From Mucilaginibacter sp. (GTDB lineage: Bacteria; Bacteroidota; Bacteroidia; Sphingobacteriales; Sphingobacteriaceae), in NCBI RefSeq assembly GCF_028288185.1, contig NZ_JAQBOF010000010.1:54759-118758 (forward strand): a stretch of 64,000 nt of DNA, read 5' to 3'. Position 1 is the first letter of the stretch; each line of letters opens with the position of its first letter. The notes beneath the pieces were generated by a model, which was not told the origin of the DNA, did not search any database, and saw only the letters and a list, made by a program, of their open reading frames with translations. The translations under genes and the position numbers were made by a program. Of this stretch, positions 1-8,946 are shown piece after piece.

Positions 1-7
1 CAACTAA

Positions 8-952
8 ATGATTGCACTAAAAGAAACCCATTTTAATTTCCCTAATCAAACCAGTTTTTATAAAGGCAAGGTAAGGGATGTTTATACTATAGCTGATAAA
101 TACCTGGTAATGGTGGTAAGCGACAGGATATCGGCATTTGATGTTGTATTGCCTGAACCTATCCCATATAAAGGACAAGTACTGAACCAGATAGCAGCCA
201 AATTTTTAAAAGCAACTGCCGATATTGTACCAAACTGGGTAGTGAGCGTGCCCGACCCAAGCGTTACCATTGGCCGCATTTGCGAGCCGTTTAAAGTAGA
301 AATGGTAATACGCGGCTATTTAGCGGGCCACGCCGCGCGCGAATACGCTGCCGGCAAACGCCAGGTTTGCGGTGTTAGCTTACCCGAAGGACTAAAAGAA
401 AACGATAAACTGCCCGAGCCTGTCATCACCCCGACAACTAAAGCTGCTGTGGGGCATGACGAGGATATATCAAAAGAAGAAATATTAAGACAAGGTATCG
501 TATCAGTTGAGGATTATGAGCAATTAGAGCAATATACCAAAGCCTTATTCGCCCGTGGTACCGAAATTGCAGCCAAACAAGGTTTGATTTTAGTTGATAC
601 CAAATACGAGTTTGGCAAAGCTGATGGCAAAATATTTTTAATAGACGAGATACATACGCCCGATTCATCACGCTATTTTTATAGCGAGGGATATACCGAA
701 AGGCAGGCAAGCAATGAGCCTCAAAAGCAGCTGTCTAAAGAGTTTGTAAGGCGGTGGCTGATAGAAAATAACTTCCAGGGTAAAGATGGGCAGGTAGTGC
801 CGGAAATGACGCCGGAGAAGGTGGAATCTATATCAGAACGGTACATTGAACTTTACGAACAAATTACCGGCGAAGCCTTTGTAAAACCTGGAGGAATAAA
901 TATTTTAGACAGGGTTGAAGCTGCAATTAAAAATGCATTAACATCATTGTGA
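8..952 (+). CDS. purC: Phosphoribosylaminoimidazole-succinocarboxamide synthase (SAICAR synthetase)
   Basis: Cytosolic enzyme of de novo purine synthesis that joins CAIR and aspartate using ATP to give SAICAR. The 314-residue product carries the family's N-terminal nucleotide-binding segment KGKVRDVY (about residues 19-26), the SDRISAFD motif (38-45), a [14 protein letters not shown] block, and the later DTKYEFG and [11 protein letters not shown] blocks. It belongs to the longer form of the family (about 300 residues, against about 240 in E. coli). Only seven bases precede the ATG, so promoter and upstream neighbours cannot be judged. purB, which acts on the product, lies at 32-33 kb. Confidence 0.97.
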   Translation: MIALKETHFNFPNQTSFYKGKVRDVYTIADKYLVMVVSDRISAFDVVLPEPIPYKGQVLNQIAAKFLKATADIVPNWVVSVPDPSVTIGRICEPFKVEMVIRGYLAGHAAREYAAGKRQVCGVSLPEGLKENDKLPEPVITPTTKAAVGHDEDISKEEILRQGIVSVEDYEQLEQYTKALFARGTEIAAKQGLILVDTKYEFGKADGKIFLIDEIHTPDSSRYFYSEGYTERQASNEPQKQLSKEFVRRWLIENNFQGKDGQVVPEMTPEKVESISERYIELYEQITGEAFVKPGGINILDRVEAAIKNALTSL

Positions 953-1005
953 TTTTTATTTGTGAATAATGTATTATATTAGCACTAAATTACAGAAATA
1001 AAGAA

Positions 1006-1383
1006 ATGAAGTTTACTGTTGATAAACACGAGAAATATATTTTGCTGAAGCTCAATGAATCAAAACTGAACTCACTGATCACCCCGCAATTAAAGTCAGA
1101 GTTAATATTGATTAATACCGAAGGGCAGAGAAATATAATTCTGGATCTGTCTCAGATAAAATTTGCCGACTCATCGGGTCTAAGCAGCTTATTGGTTGGC
1201 CATCGTTTATGCAAAAATGCAGGTGGCTCATTTATCTTAACAGGTTTAAATGATGCTGTTTCACGTTTAATTACTATCTCGCAGTTAGAAACCGTTTTAA
1301 CTATCGTCTCAAAATCAGAAGAAGGCATTGACCTTATTTTTATGGAAGAGATAGAAAAAGAATTAAAAAAAGAAGCAAGATAA
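1006..1383 (+). CDS. STAS-domain protein (anti-sigma factor antagonist-like)
   Basis: A 125-residue protein consisting of one STAS domain. The hallmark loop DLSQIKFADSSGL is at about residues 47-59, with Ser56/Ser57 at the place phosphorylated in SpoIIAA/RsbV-type antagonists. In the family such proteins bind an anti-sigma kinase or act in partner-switching scaffolds. No cognate kinase or phosphatase is adjacent. The C-terminus is charged (EEIEKELKKEAR). The stop lies 21 nt before the ribonuclease Z start on the same strand, so the two are probably co-transcribed. The partner is unknown. Confidence 0.85.
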   Translation: MKFTVDKHEKYILLKLNESKLNSLITPQLKSELILINTEGQRNIILDLSQIKFADSSGLSSLLVGHRLCKNAGGSFILTGLNDAVSRLITISQLETVLTIVSKSEEGIDLIFMEEIEKELKKEAR

Positions 1384-1404
1384 TACTTACATTGTTTACC
1401 TGAC

Positions 1405-2316
1405 ATGAAATTTGAGGTAACAATTCTCGGAAGTAGTTCTGCAACTCCTATTTATAATCGAAATCCTACATCGCAGGTGCTTAATATTAATGAGCGCCTT
1501 TATTTGGTTGATTGTGGCGAAGGTACGCAACAGCAAATGCTTCGTTTTGATATAAGGGCCAGCCGTATAGATCATATCTTCATCAGCCACCTACATGGTG
1601 ATCATTACCTGGGCTTGATCGGGTTATTGTCATCCCTGCATTTAAACGGGAGAAAAAAAACCTTGAAATTATTTGGCCCACCGCAACTGATGGAAATTAT
1701 CGACCTGCAGTTTAAATACTCTGAAACTACACTGCAATACGAAATTGATTTTTTTGCAACCGATGCTACCCAATCACAAGTAATTGTTGTTAATGACGAT
1801 GTAACGATAGAAACTATCCCCCTTGACCATCGTATAGCTTGTACAGGTTTTTTATTCAGAGAAAAGAAAAGACTACGTAAATTATTAAAAGACGAACTGG
1901 AGCGAATAGGGGTGCCTATAGAATTATACACTTCCTTAAAAAAAGGAGCCGACTATACAAATCCAAAAGGTAAGATTTATAAGAACGATACGCTTACCAC
2001 AGATTCGGACGCGCCAAAAACTTATGTCTATTGCTCTGATACATTGTTTAATCCGCAATACTTTAAGCAAATAAGCAATGTTGATCTGCTTTACCATGAG
2101 GCTACTTTCCTGCATAATATGCTGGACAGGGCTAACGAAACCCATCATACCACAGCCCTGCAAGCTGCTGAAATAGCCGTACAAGTAAATGCTAAAAAAT
2201 TACTTATAGGCCATTTCTCGGCCCGTTATAAGAGTTTGGATGAGTTGCTGGAAGAGGCGCAAAGTGTGTTCCCGAATACTGCTTTGGCGATAGAGGGAAA
2301 GACGTTTGTAATTTAA
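1405..2316 (+). CDS. rnz: Ribonuclease Z (tRNA 3'-processing endonuclease)
   Basis: Metallo-beta-lactamase-fold nuclease that removes the 3' trailer from tRNA precursors. At 303 residues it is a short-form RNase Z. Visible motifs are DCGEGTQ (36-42), the zinc-binding HLHGDH (62-67), a PLDHR block, YCSDT, and the C-terminal YHEATF and GHFSARY blocks that supply the remaining metal ligands. This activity is needed when CCA is not encoded, and the tRNA-Lys gene in this window lacks an encoded CCA. It follows the STAS gene by 21 nt. The next gene is 386 nt away, across a repeat-rich gap. Confidence 0.95.
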   Translation: MKFEVTILGSSSATPIYNRNPTSQVLNINERLYLVDCGEGTQQQMLRFDIRASRIDHIFISHLHGDHYLGLIGLLSSLHLNGRKKTLKLFGPPQLMEIIDLQFKYSETTLQYEIDFFATDATQSQVIVVNDDVTIETIPLDHRIACTGFLFREKKRLRKLLKDELERIGVPIELYTSLKKGADYTNPKGKIYKNDTLTTDSDAPKTYVYCSDTLFNPQYFKQISNVDLLYHEATFLHNMLDRANETHHTTALQAAEIAVQVNAKKLLIGHFSARYKSLDELLEEAQSVFPNTALAIEGKTFVI

Positions 2317-2380
2317 CAAGTAGAGAAATCGAAGTTTTTAAAACTAAATTTAATATTTTATAACATATTTCTCATTTCAG

Positions 2381-2590
2381 GTGATTCACAAAAGTGATTC
2401 ACTCAGAATTTTTAAATTTTATAAAAATTACATAATTTGCTAATTTACAATAAGCTAATTATGTCGACCTCAAGTTTTGGTACTGATTCAGGGTGATTTA
2501 CTCATTTTTTATAAATAACTTATTTACAGTATGTTGCAAGCAAAAAGTGATTCAAGTGATTCAAAGTGATTCACTATTTTGTGAAACACT
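2381..2590. repeat. AGTGATTCA repeat cluster
   Basis: This lies in the 386-nt gap between rnz and the CoA-transferase, which contains no plausible gene. GTGATTCA occurs at 2381-2388 and AAGTGATTCA at 2392-2401, with a weaker GTGATTTA at 2493-2500. Three near-tandem AGTGATTCA copies follow at 2546-2554, 2555-2563 and 2565-2573. The last can pair with GTGAAACACT at 2581-2590 (one mismatch) to form a hairpin. Bases 2542-2575 match 53931-53964 with one difference, and the motif also forms a perfect hairpin at 11771-11802. Confidence 0.8.
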
Positions 2591-2702
2591 TACACGGTTT
2601 TATCGTTATGTAAACAGGGTAAAATTACCGCCTAATAAGACATAAGTTATTGTTTCAGGCTGCTGATGATTTTAGTAATTTTACTAATACCAATACCAAT
2701 CA

Positions 2703-3407
2703 ATGAATAAAGTTTTTAATAATGCCGATGAGGCTATCCATGATATAGCGGATGGCATGACCTTGATGCTGGGTGGTTTTGGCTTATGCGGCCTGCCCGA
2801 AAATTGCATTGCCGCCCTGGTTAAAAAAGGGGTGAAGGACCTTACCTGCATATCCAACAATGCCGGTGTTGATGATTTTGGTATAGGCCTGCTGTTAAGG
2901 CAGCGCCAGGTTAAGAAAATGATCTCATCCTACGTAGGCGAGAATGCCGAGTTTGAGCGCCAGCTGCTAAGTGGCGAACTGGAAGTTGAACTTATACCAC
3001 AAGGCACACTTGCTACACGCTGCATGGCAGCAGGATATGGTATGCCCGCAATATTCACTCCGGCAGGTATTGGTACCGAAGTAGCCATAGGCAAAGAAGT
3101 ACGCAACTTTAACGGTAAAGACTACCTGATGGAATTGGCCTTTGACGCCGACTACGCCATAGTAAAAGCCTGGAAGGGGGACAGCATGGGGAATTTGGTA
3201 TACCGGTCAACCGCGCGCAATTTTAACCCGGTTATGGCAATGGCCGGCAAGATCACTATTGCCGAGGTAGAAGAACTGGTAGAGCCTGGCGAACTAAACC
3301 CTGACCATATACATACACCTGGTATATATGTGCATAGAATATTTAAGGGTACCAATTACGAAAAACGCATTGAACAACGTACAGTAAGAAAAAGACAGGA
3401 TGCTTGA
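2703..3407 (+). CDS. 3-oxoacid CoA-transferase, subunit A
   Basis: Alpha subunit of a succinyl-CoA:3-ketoacid (acetoacetate) CoA-transferase, which exchanges CoA between acyl-CoA and a 3-oxoacid in ketone-body or short-chain fatty-acid metabolism. The 234-residue protein has the glycine-rich motif GGFGLCGLPE (24-33), the SNNAG segment and the TARNFNPVMAMA block near the C-terminus, all typical of subunit A. Its last codons overlap the start of subunit B by 8 nt, so the two are translationally coupled. The upstream gap holds the AGTGATTCA repeats. Whether succinyl-CoA or acetyl-CoA is the donor cannot be told from sequence. Confidence 0.93.
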   Translation: MNKVFNNADEAIHDIADGMTLMLGGFGLCGLPENCIAALVKKGVKDLTCISNNAGVDDFGIGLLLRQRQVKKMISSYVGENAEFERQLLSGELEVELIPQGTLATRCMAAGYGMPAIFTPAGIGTEVAIGKEVRNFNGKDYLMELAFDADYAIVKAWKGDSMGNLVYRSTARNFNPVMAMAGKITIAEVEELVEPGELNPDHIHTPGIYVHRIFKGTNYEKRIEQRTVRKRQDA

Positions 3408-4059
3408 TAAAACAGGAATAGCGAAACGCATCGCCAAAGAAATAAAAGACGGTTACTATGTAAACTTAGGAATAGGCATACCTACGCTGATAGCTAATTA
3501 TATCCCTGAGGATATGGATGTTGTATTACAATCTGAAAACGGTTTACTGGGTATGGGGCCTTTCCCGTTTGAGGGCGAGGAAGACGCTGATATTATAAAC
3601 GCAGGTAAGCAAACCATAACCACGCTGCCGGGCTCGGCTATATTTGATTCGGCAATGAGCTTTGGGATGATACGGGCTCGTAAGGTAAACTTAACCATAT
3701 TAGGTGCCATGGAAGTTGCAGAAAACGGCGATATAGCTAGTTGGAAGATTCCCGGCAAAATGGTTAAAGGAATGGGAGGAGCGATGGATTTGGTAGCATC
3801 GGCAGAAAATATCATAGTAGCTATGCAGCACGTAAACAAAGCCGGCGAGTCAAAGCTATTGCCGCGATGTACCTTACCGTTAACAGGTATCAACTGCGTT
3901 AAAAAAATCGTTACCGAACTAGCGGTGTTGGATGTACTACCCGGCGGCGGCTTCAAATTGCTGGAACGCGCACCCGGGGTAAGCATCGAAGAAATAAAAA
4001 ATGCTACATCAGGAAGGTTAATTATTGAAGGTGATATACCTGAAATGGATATTAACTAA
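3400..4059 (+). CDS. 3-oxoacid CoA-transferase, subunit B
   Basis: Beta subunit, 219 residues, of the heteromeric CoA-transferase encoded with the preceding gene. It contains the catalytic-glutamate motif SENGLLGMGP, with Glu46 expected to form the covalent glutamyl-CoA thioester. The GIGIPTL segment is at 24-30, and a conserved GGAMDLV block follows later. The start codon lies inside the 3' end of subunit A. Its 3' end overlaps the convergent uridine kinase gene by 8 nt (4052-4059), so no separate terminator fits between them. Confidence 0.93.
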   Translation: MLDKTGIAKRIAKEIKDGYYVNLGIGIPTLIANYIPEDMDVVLQSENGLLGMGPFPFEGEEDADIINAGKQTITTLPGSAIFDSAMSFGMIRARKVNLTILGAMEVAENGDIASWKIPGKMVKGMGGAMDLVASAENIIVAMQHVNKAGESKLLPRCTLPLTGINCVKKIVTELAVLDVLPGGGFKLLERAPGVSIEEIKNATSGRLIIEGDIPEMDIN

Positions 4060-4687
4060 ATACCTTTTCTCTCAAATCTCTGGATATTTCGTCAGTAACC
4101 GCCTGTATACCATCAGCGGTATGGGTGTTATTCACTACCAATTTATGGCAGCCGTCTTTATAAGGCAGCAAGAACTCTTTATAAGCCGGCACAACGTGGT
4201 TAATCCATTTATACATCACATCATCGTGCGAATAGCCGCGTTCCAGCAGATCGCGCTTTAGGCGGCGTTGTAGAGCTACGTCTTCATTAGCATCTACAAA
4301 TATCTTCATATCGAACAAATCTGCGATGCCTTTAAAGTGTAGAATGAATAATCCCTCAACAATAATAATTGGTGCAGGCTTTATCTCCAGTATTTTTGGG
4401 ACGATATTAGGGTTGTTAAACGTGTATTCTTTTTTGTAGATAACCTCGCGGTTTAGCAGTTTGGTTACATCATGCTCAAACTGCTCATAATCAATCGTAC
4501 GCGGAAGATCGAAGTTATAGAGCTTATTTTCTTCAGGAGTCATGTTATGTGCTACAGGGATATAATAATCATCCTGCGATAGCAAACAAACCTCATCCGG
4601 CGAAAAATGATCTAAAAATCGATTTAAAAAAAACGTCTTCCCAGAGCCACTACCGCCGGCAATACCTACAATGTAAGGTTTATTCAT
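4052..4687 (-). CDS. udk: Uridine kinase
   Basis: P-loop kinase of pyrimidine salvage that phosphorylates uridine (and usually cytidine) to the monophosphate. The 211-residue protein has Walker A GGSGSGKT (11-18), the SQDDYY segment and the FDLPRTIDYEQF motif typical of Udk. It also carries a VEGLFILHF strand and an RLKRDLLERG lid region. Its ATG lies inside the 3' end of the upstream LysM gene (8-nt overlap, 4680-4687), suggesting coupling. The 3' end overlaps the convergent CoA-transferase gene by 8 nt. Confidence 0.93.
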   Translation of the reverse strand: MNKPYIVGIAGGSGSGKTFFLNRFLDHFSPDEVCLLSQDDYYIPVAHNMTPEENKLYNFDLPRTIDYEQFEHDVTKLLNREVIYKKEYTFNNPNIVPKILEIKPAPIIIVEGLFILHFKGIADLFDMKIFVDANEDVALQRRLKRDLLERGYSHDDVMYKWINHVVPAYKEFLLPYKDGCHKLVVNNTHTADGIQAVTDEISRDLREKVFS

Positions 4688-5591
4688 TTGGGCTACCGTA
4701 GCTTATATTTACGTGGATGCGTTTATCTAAAGCACCTATAGATTCGGCAACATTTTTTGTCATGATTAATATAACATCCCTGGTAGCTTCGCTCTCTGTA
4801 AAACGGCCAACAACCTTGGCAAAAGTAGTTTTACTGGTCATGGGGTTGGTTATTTTTATAACCGTCCCAATTGGAGCAGTACGGTGCAATACCAATTTTT
4901 TATTAGGATCAAGGCTGGCATCATCTATCCAGGTGGCTACGCCTTTTTCGCTTTTCTCAAACAAACCATAACGGTTGGCATTTAGTTTACTGTCGGCGCT
5001 ATCCTGGCTGGTCATATAGGTTGTAGAGTCGCGTTTGGCAACAGGGCGTACAACTGCAGGTACATCAGCCGTGCCAGATTTTACTTGTATAACTTGCCCG
5101 GGAGTTACGGTAGTCGAGGTTAAACCATTTAACTTAGTAATATCCTCAACTGTCGAGTTAAAGCGTTTGGCTATAGAATACAGCGTTTCTCCGGCCGATA
5201 CTTTGTATTGTTGTGTTGAACCACTGGTGTTTGCCGGTGCAGCAGGTTGTTGTTCTGGTGATTGTTGCGTTACGACAGGAGGTGTAACCACCGTTTTTTG
5301 TTGCACAACAGCAGGCTTTGACGCTTCAACGAACGATCTGTCGGTAGGTACTTTAATAATGTTGCCAATTTTTAGAGGAGCGTTATTATTAAATTTTATG
5401 ATATCGCCGGGCTTTACGTTATATCTGCGGCCTATAGAGTAGTAGTTATCTTTTGGGTCAAGTTTATGCAGAATTACCTTTTTACCATCCAGGTTTTCAA
5501 TCCCGACAGAATCGGTTAATAAGGTTTTAGCAAAAAGTGAGGTAGAAATTGTTAGTAGGGGAGTTAGGAATAACAAAGTTCTTAATTTCAT
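4680..5591 (-). CDS. Secreted LysM protein with C-terminal double-psi beta-barrel-like domain
   Basis: A 303-residue exported protein with an N-terminal signal sequence (cleavage plausible after about Ala21). It has one LysM-like repeat at about 40-82 and a clear second LysM at about 128-172 (YKVSAGETLYSIAKRF). A Pro/Gln/Thr-rich linker separates them. The C-terminal part (about 215-300) resembles Bacteroidota RlpA-like double-psi barrels (GTVIKITNP, FAKVVGRF, VAESIGALDKRIHV). LysM modules bind peptidoglycan, so a cell-wall or division role is inferred. Lytic activity is unproven, since I cannot identify catalytic residues. Confidence 0.8.
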   Translation of the reverse strand: MKLRTLLFLTPLLTISTSLFAKTLLTDSVGIENLDGKKVILHKLDPKDNYYSIGRRYNVKPGDIIKFNNNAPLKIGNIIKVPTDRSFVEASKPAVVQQKTVVTPPVVTQQSPEQQPAAPANTSGSTQQYKVSAGETLYSIAKRFNSTVEDITKLNGLTSTTVTPGQVIQVKSGTADVPAVVRPVAKRDSTTYMTSQDSADSKLNANRYGLFEKSEKGVATWIDDASLDPNKKLVLHRTAPIGTVIKITNPMTSKTTFAKVVGRFTESEATRDVILIMTKNVAESIGALDKRIHVNISYGSPNE

Positions 5592-5612
5592 AATAATTTA
5601 TTAGTCAGTAAT

Positions 5613-6365
5613 TTATAGGTTTAAAACCCTCAATCCTGATTTGTTTTTAATATAAATGAGCGAGTTTTTATACAAGATAAACGACTCGGGCTGCATTTTT
5701 TGTATATCAGCATTTAATAAATCTTCATAAACAAGACCGCTTCTATCCATAATATATAAATGTTGTTGAAGTTGTCCCGATACGAAAGAGTGCAAAGATA
5801 CAATTCTGAAATTATTGTAATCAAGGGAATGTACAATGTTTCCGTAAGGCTCTACAGGTAAGGATTGATTTAAATGGGATGCCTGCAAAATTTGCGGAGC
5901 AGTCACATAATTTTCAATCTCTGTATCAATGGTTTGCTCAAATGATCTTACGGTCAAACCTGTTTCCACATCAACCAAAAATAATTTTTTAGGCTGTAGC
6001 TGGATATTATATAAGATAGGGCCGTTTACTGACAAATGATCAAACGCGTAAGTATAATTACTCCATATCACTTCGCCTTTAGTATTAACGGCCATAACAC
6101 CTTTATGTACTGGTGTGTTTTCTGATTGGTAGTTATGCAATAACAGTACATCGTTATAAGCAGCTTCTATCCCGGTTAACCACCTGTCGGGCGTGATATA
6201 GTTTGTGAAATTGGGTTGGCCGCTTGTTAGATCTAAAGAGGTGAATGAAACCTGCTTATCTGTCGTACGTATTTCAAGGAAAAGCGTATCACTTAAACTG
6301 TCAATTTCCATGCGCCAGATCACGCCGGTTAGCTGCTCATTAATAAATGGTAATAGCATAGTCAT
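5613..6365 (-). CDS. Uncharacterised Bacteroidota protein (possibly DUF4905)
   Basis: A 250-residue protein without a signal peptide or membrane segment. It opens with a motif recalled from a Bacteroidota-only family (INEQLTGVIWRMEID ... LFLEIRTTDKQVSF). It is rich in short beta-strand-like stretches with repeated hydrophobic/aromatic spacing (LYNIQLQPKKLFLVDVETG, HLYIMDRSGLVYEDLL), as in beta-propeller or beta-sheet folds. Assignment to DUF4905 is from memory and tentative. It lies between the LysM gene (22 nt) and the FadL-like barrel (64 nt) on the same strand, which only weakly suggests an envelope link. Confidence 0.65.
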   Translation of the reverse strand: MTMLLPFINEQLTGVIWRMEIDSLSDTLFLEIRTTDKQVSFTSLDLTSGQPNFTNYITPDRWLTGIEAAYNDVLLLHNYQSENTPVHKGVMAVNTKGEVIWSNYTYAFDHLSVNGPILYNIQLQPKKLFLVDVETGLTVRSFEQTIDTEIENYVTAPQILQASHLNQSLPVEPYGNIVHSLDYNNFRIVSLHSFVSGQLQQHLYIMDRSGLVYEDLLNADIQKMQPESFILYKNSLIYIKNKSGLRVLNL

Positions 6366-6429
6366 AAGGGTATAAATATGCTATTAAATTCAATAATAGC
6401 AGAAGCGCCTACCTATGTGGTGTCCTTTA

Positions 6430-7899
6430 TTAATACCTATATCCGATAGTTAAAAAGAAATTATTATTGGTGCCGTTTACATTGGCTGTAGGGCTGGTGG
6501 TACCAATATCATAAGGTAATATGCTTTGCGAGTTAGTTAAATGTACATAAGTAGCATCAATATAATAACTACCGATACGATAACCTAAACCACCTGTAAC
6601 AGTTTTTGTAGCTACGCCGTTTGTTTTTAAAGGACTGCCCTGTATACCTAAACCACCGCGTAAAGCAACGCTGCCCAGTTTAATTTCGGCACCGGCATGG
6701 GCGTTAATAGCCGATTTGTAAGTGCTTTTTATTATACCATTATCATAGGTATTGGTATAGTTGTCATTACTATCCATGTGGGTGGTGCTGTAATCAATAT
6801 ATTCTACATCGCCGGTTATAAAACCATATTGCCCTAAAAATATGGATAATCCACCCGCTGCTTTAAATGGCGTGCGCATGGTATAAGTTAAAGGATAGTC
6901 TGTAGGTCCATTTGAGTATTTATTACCATTGCTTAGGTTATTGGTAAGGCCCTCGCTGTAAGTATCGTCAACAGTTAAGAACGTTGGTGTGGTAATAGTT
7001 GCGCCTATCCGTACACTTTCTAATAATTTATATATGATACCAAATCTTGCGTTCAATCCTTCACCTTTCGTATCCTGGAATCTTGAATAAGTAGAATTGA
7101 AGCCCCTGGTAACCGGTAAGATATTTTCTGTTACGGTAACAGAGCCTGTTTCATTAAAGTTATTAGTGTATTTATATCGCAGATCTGTAATTCCAAACCC
7201 AAAACCCAGGTATAACTTATTGCTATAATTTGCCCCTACGGAAAAATCGATGGCGCTTTGTCCGCCTGTACGGTTAATAGTATTATTTTGTTGTACACCC
7301 GGCAAAGAATTACTGCTGTAGGTATAATTAGATGCAGTACCATATGGGCTTATCAATTTTTGATCATAAGCCCAGGCCTGCAAACCACCATTATCTACAC
7401 CAAATGAATTTGCCAGGCTGGCATAATAATCATTTACAGAGTTCGTATTGTTTTTAGCACCGTACTGAATACCTTCATAAAAATTATTTGTACGATTATA
7501 GCTTCCACCCCAATTTATACTTACCCATCCTTTAGTTTTATCTTGCCCGCTTGGTGTGTTTAATCTCGAATAAAACACAATAGCGACATTACTTAAATTA
7601 AGATTACTTTTAGTTGCGGTACCTGATTGACCCAAATAAGCCGAATTGTTATTCGAGCCATCAAACTCGGGCGTAAAACTAACCTCAGATCGGGTAAAAT
7701 AACCTAAACCGGCTGGATTGCCGCTTATAGATGTCAGATCTCCGCCTATAGCTGTACCTGCATTACCAATTGCTTTTATGCGCGATGTAGATCCGGTTTG
7801 GAAAGTTGAATAACGTACGGCATCCTTTGCGTATTGGGCAAAGCTGCTGTTGCTAACTGCTACAAAAGCAATTACGGATAGTATATATTTAAATTTCAT
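6430..7899 (-). CDS. FadL/OmpP1-type outer-membrane beta-barrel protein
   Basis: A 489-residue outer-membrane protein with a clear signal peptide (first 21 residues, ending SSFAQ). The body is rich in alternating beta-strand sequence, Asn/Ser/Tyr-rich loops and a C-terminal strand ending in an aromatic (FLTIGYRY). The early segment with GNAGTAIGGDLTSISGNPAGL matches the N-terminal hatch of the FadL/TodX/OmpP1 family, which passes hydrophobic molecules across the outer membrane. The substrate is unknown. The lipoprotein gene ends 12 nt upstream, so the two may form an operon. Confidence 0.85.
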   Translation of the reverse strand: MKFKYILSVIAFVAVSNSSFAQYAKDAVRYSTFQTGSTSRIKAIGNAGTAIGGDLTSISGNPAGLGYFTRSEVSFTPEFDGSNNNSAYLGQSGTATKSNLNLSNVAIVFYSRLNTPSGQDKTKGWVSINWGGSYNRTNNFYEGIQYGAKNNTNSVNDYYASLANSFGVDNGGLQAWAYDQKLISPYGTASNYTYSSNSLPGVQQNNTINRTGGQSAIDFSVGANYSNKLYLGFGFGITDLRYKYTNNFNETGSVTVTENILPVTRGFNSTYSRFQDTKGEGLNARFGIIYKLLESVRIGATITTPTFLTVDDTYSEGLTNNLSNGNKYSNGPTDYPLTYTMRTPFKAAGGLSIFLGQYGFITGDVEYIDYSTTHMDSNDNYTNTYDNGIIKSTYKSAINAHAGAEIKLGSVALRGGLGIQGSPLKTNGVATKTVTGGLGYRIGSYYIDATYVHLTNSQSILPYDIGTTSPTANVNGTNNNFFLTIGYRY

Positions 7900-7911
7900 A
7901 AGTGATATAGG

Positions 7912-8814
7912 TTATGGCCTAACAGGTCTGCCACCGCCGCCGCTGCTATTGCTTGAACCGCTTGAGCTGCTGTTTGATGAACTGCTGGTGGATTGGGCCG
8001 GAGGAGACGCGCGCTCCATAGTAGGTTGTTGAATTACCGGCCTTGGATTTTCGCTTTGCGGACGTATGTAACGTGTAGTAGTATTTGTAGGAACTGTTGT
8101 TACTGAGTTTGCGCCGGGACGGCCAGGATAAACCGCGTTAGTACCTCCCGGACGGCTACCGGAATAGGCAGCGCCATTACCATTACTATTAGCGTTGGCT
8201 CTCGCGAAAGTTAAGCCCGAGCCATTACTTGTATTAGAACGATTTGAACCACCGTTTGCCCTTGTAAAAGTTAAACCGCCCGAACCAACTACATTGTTAT
8301 TGCTATGAGAATATGATTTTTTATGACTAGTCCTGCCGCCGCCACCGTATATAAAAGTTGAATAGGCAAATCCGTAGCCAAAATTATCATAGCCGCTATA
8401 ATCGCCATAACCAAAGTCATAGGCAGAGTAGGTGCCAAAATCATAAGCATAAGGATCATAGCCGTAAGCGTATCCTATATTAGCATCAGCTGTTACTGTA
8501 GGCTGCGGGCTGTAATAATTATAAGGTGTATAGCTGTAATAGAAATCGTCATCATAATCAAACGGTGTGAAATAGCTAAAACGTTTTATGCGCGATTCGT
8601 AATCACCATAATAATAGTAATCATCGTTTCTTACCGTGTTGGTTGGTTGTTGGGTATATTCGGGTACATATTCATAATCATCACCTGCTTTGGCTTTGGT
8701 ATAATAAACATCATCGCCGGTATTTTCTGATTTAGAAATTGTATTTAAGGTAGAGCAGGAACTCAATGCTATAGCACTGATCAAAATTATTCCTTGTAGC
8801 AGGTTCCTTTTCAT
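7912..8814 (-). CDS. Low-complexity lipoprotein of unknown function
   Basis: A 300-residue predicted lipoprotein: hydrophobic leader followed by a lipobox (ALSSC) with Cys20 as the lipidation site. The middle (about 60-155) is dominated by Tyr, Asp and Gly, with repeated YDFG, YGDY and DPYAY. The C-terminal half is Asn/Ser/Gly-rich with two similar GSGLTF-ARAN-type segments and a final Ser/Gly/Pro tail. Such Tyr/Asp-rich lipoproteins are common in Sphingobacteriaceae beside outer-membrane barrels, but no function is known to me. It precedes the FadL-like gene by 12 nt. Confidence 0.75.
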   Translation of the reverse strand: MKRNLLQGIILISAIALSSCSTLNTISKSENTGDDVYYTKAKAGDDYEYVPEYTQQPTNTVRNDDYYYYGDYESRIKRFSYFTPFDYDDDFYYSYTPYNYYSPQPTVTADANIGYAYGYDPYAYDFGTYSAYDFGYGDYSGYDNFGYGFAYSTFIYGGGGRTSHKKSYSHSNNNVVGSGGLTFTRANGGSNRSNTSNGSGLTFARANANSNGNGAAYSGSRPGGTNAVYPGRPGANSVTTVPTNTTTRYIRPQSENPRPVIQQPTMERASPPAQSTSSSSNSSSSGSSNSSGGGGRPVRP

Positions 8815-8891
8815 TTTAGGCTTGGTTTTGAAAATTAGACTATTATTTACAGCGATAGTTTAATTTGACGTTCTAATAACGTATAAATTTA

Positions 8892-8899
8892 TAAATTTG
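8892..8899 (+). promoter_or_regulatory. Candidate -7 promoter box for proS
   Basis: TAAATTTG matches the Bacteroidota -7 consensus TAnnTTTG and lies 47 nt before the proS ATG. A TTTG at 8864-8867 could be a -33 element, but the 24-nt gap is longer than the usual spacing. Confidence 0.35.
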
Positions 8900-8946
8900 A
8901 CCACAATAATAAGTAATTAAACAGTCAAAATATATTCCACATACAA

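Noticed and set aside
2381..2590. CRISPR array
   Set aside because: The repeats are 9-10 nt, partly abutting, with no uniform spacers and no cas genes.
3498..3986. 162-codon minus-strand ORF
   Set aside because: Antisense to CoA-transferase subunit B, whose motifs are conserved.
5035..5442. 135-codon plus-strand ORF
   Set aside because: Antisense to the LysM protein gene. Its Cys/Thr/Val-rich product mirrors the Gln/Thr-rich linker, with no independent evidence of coding.
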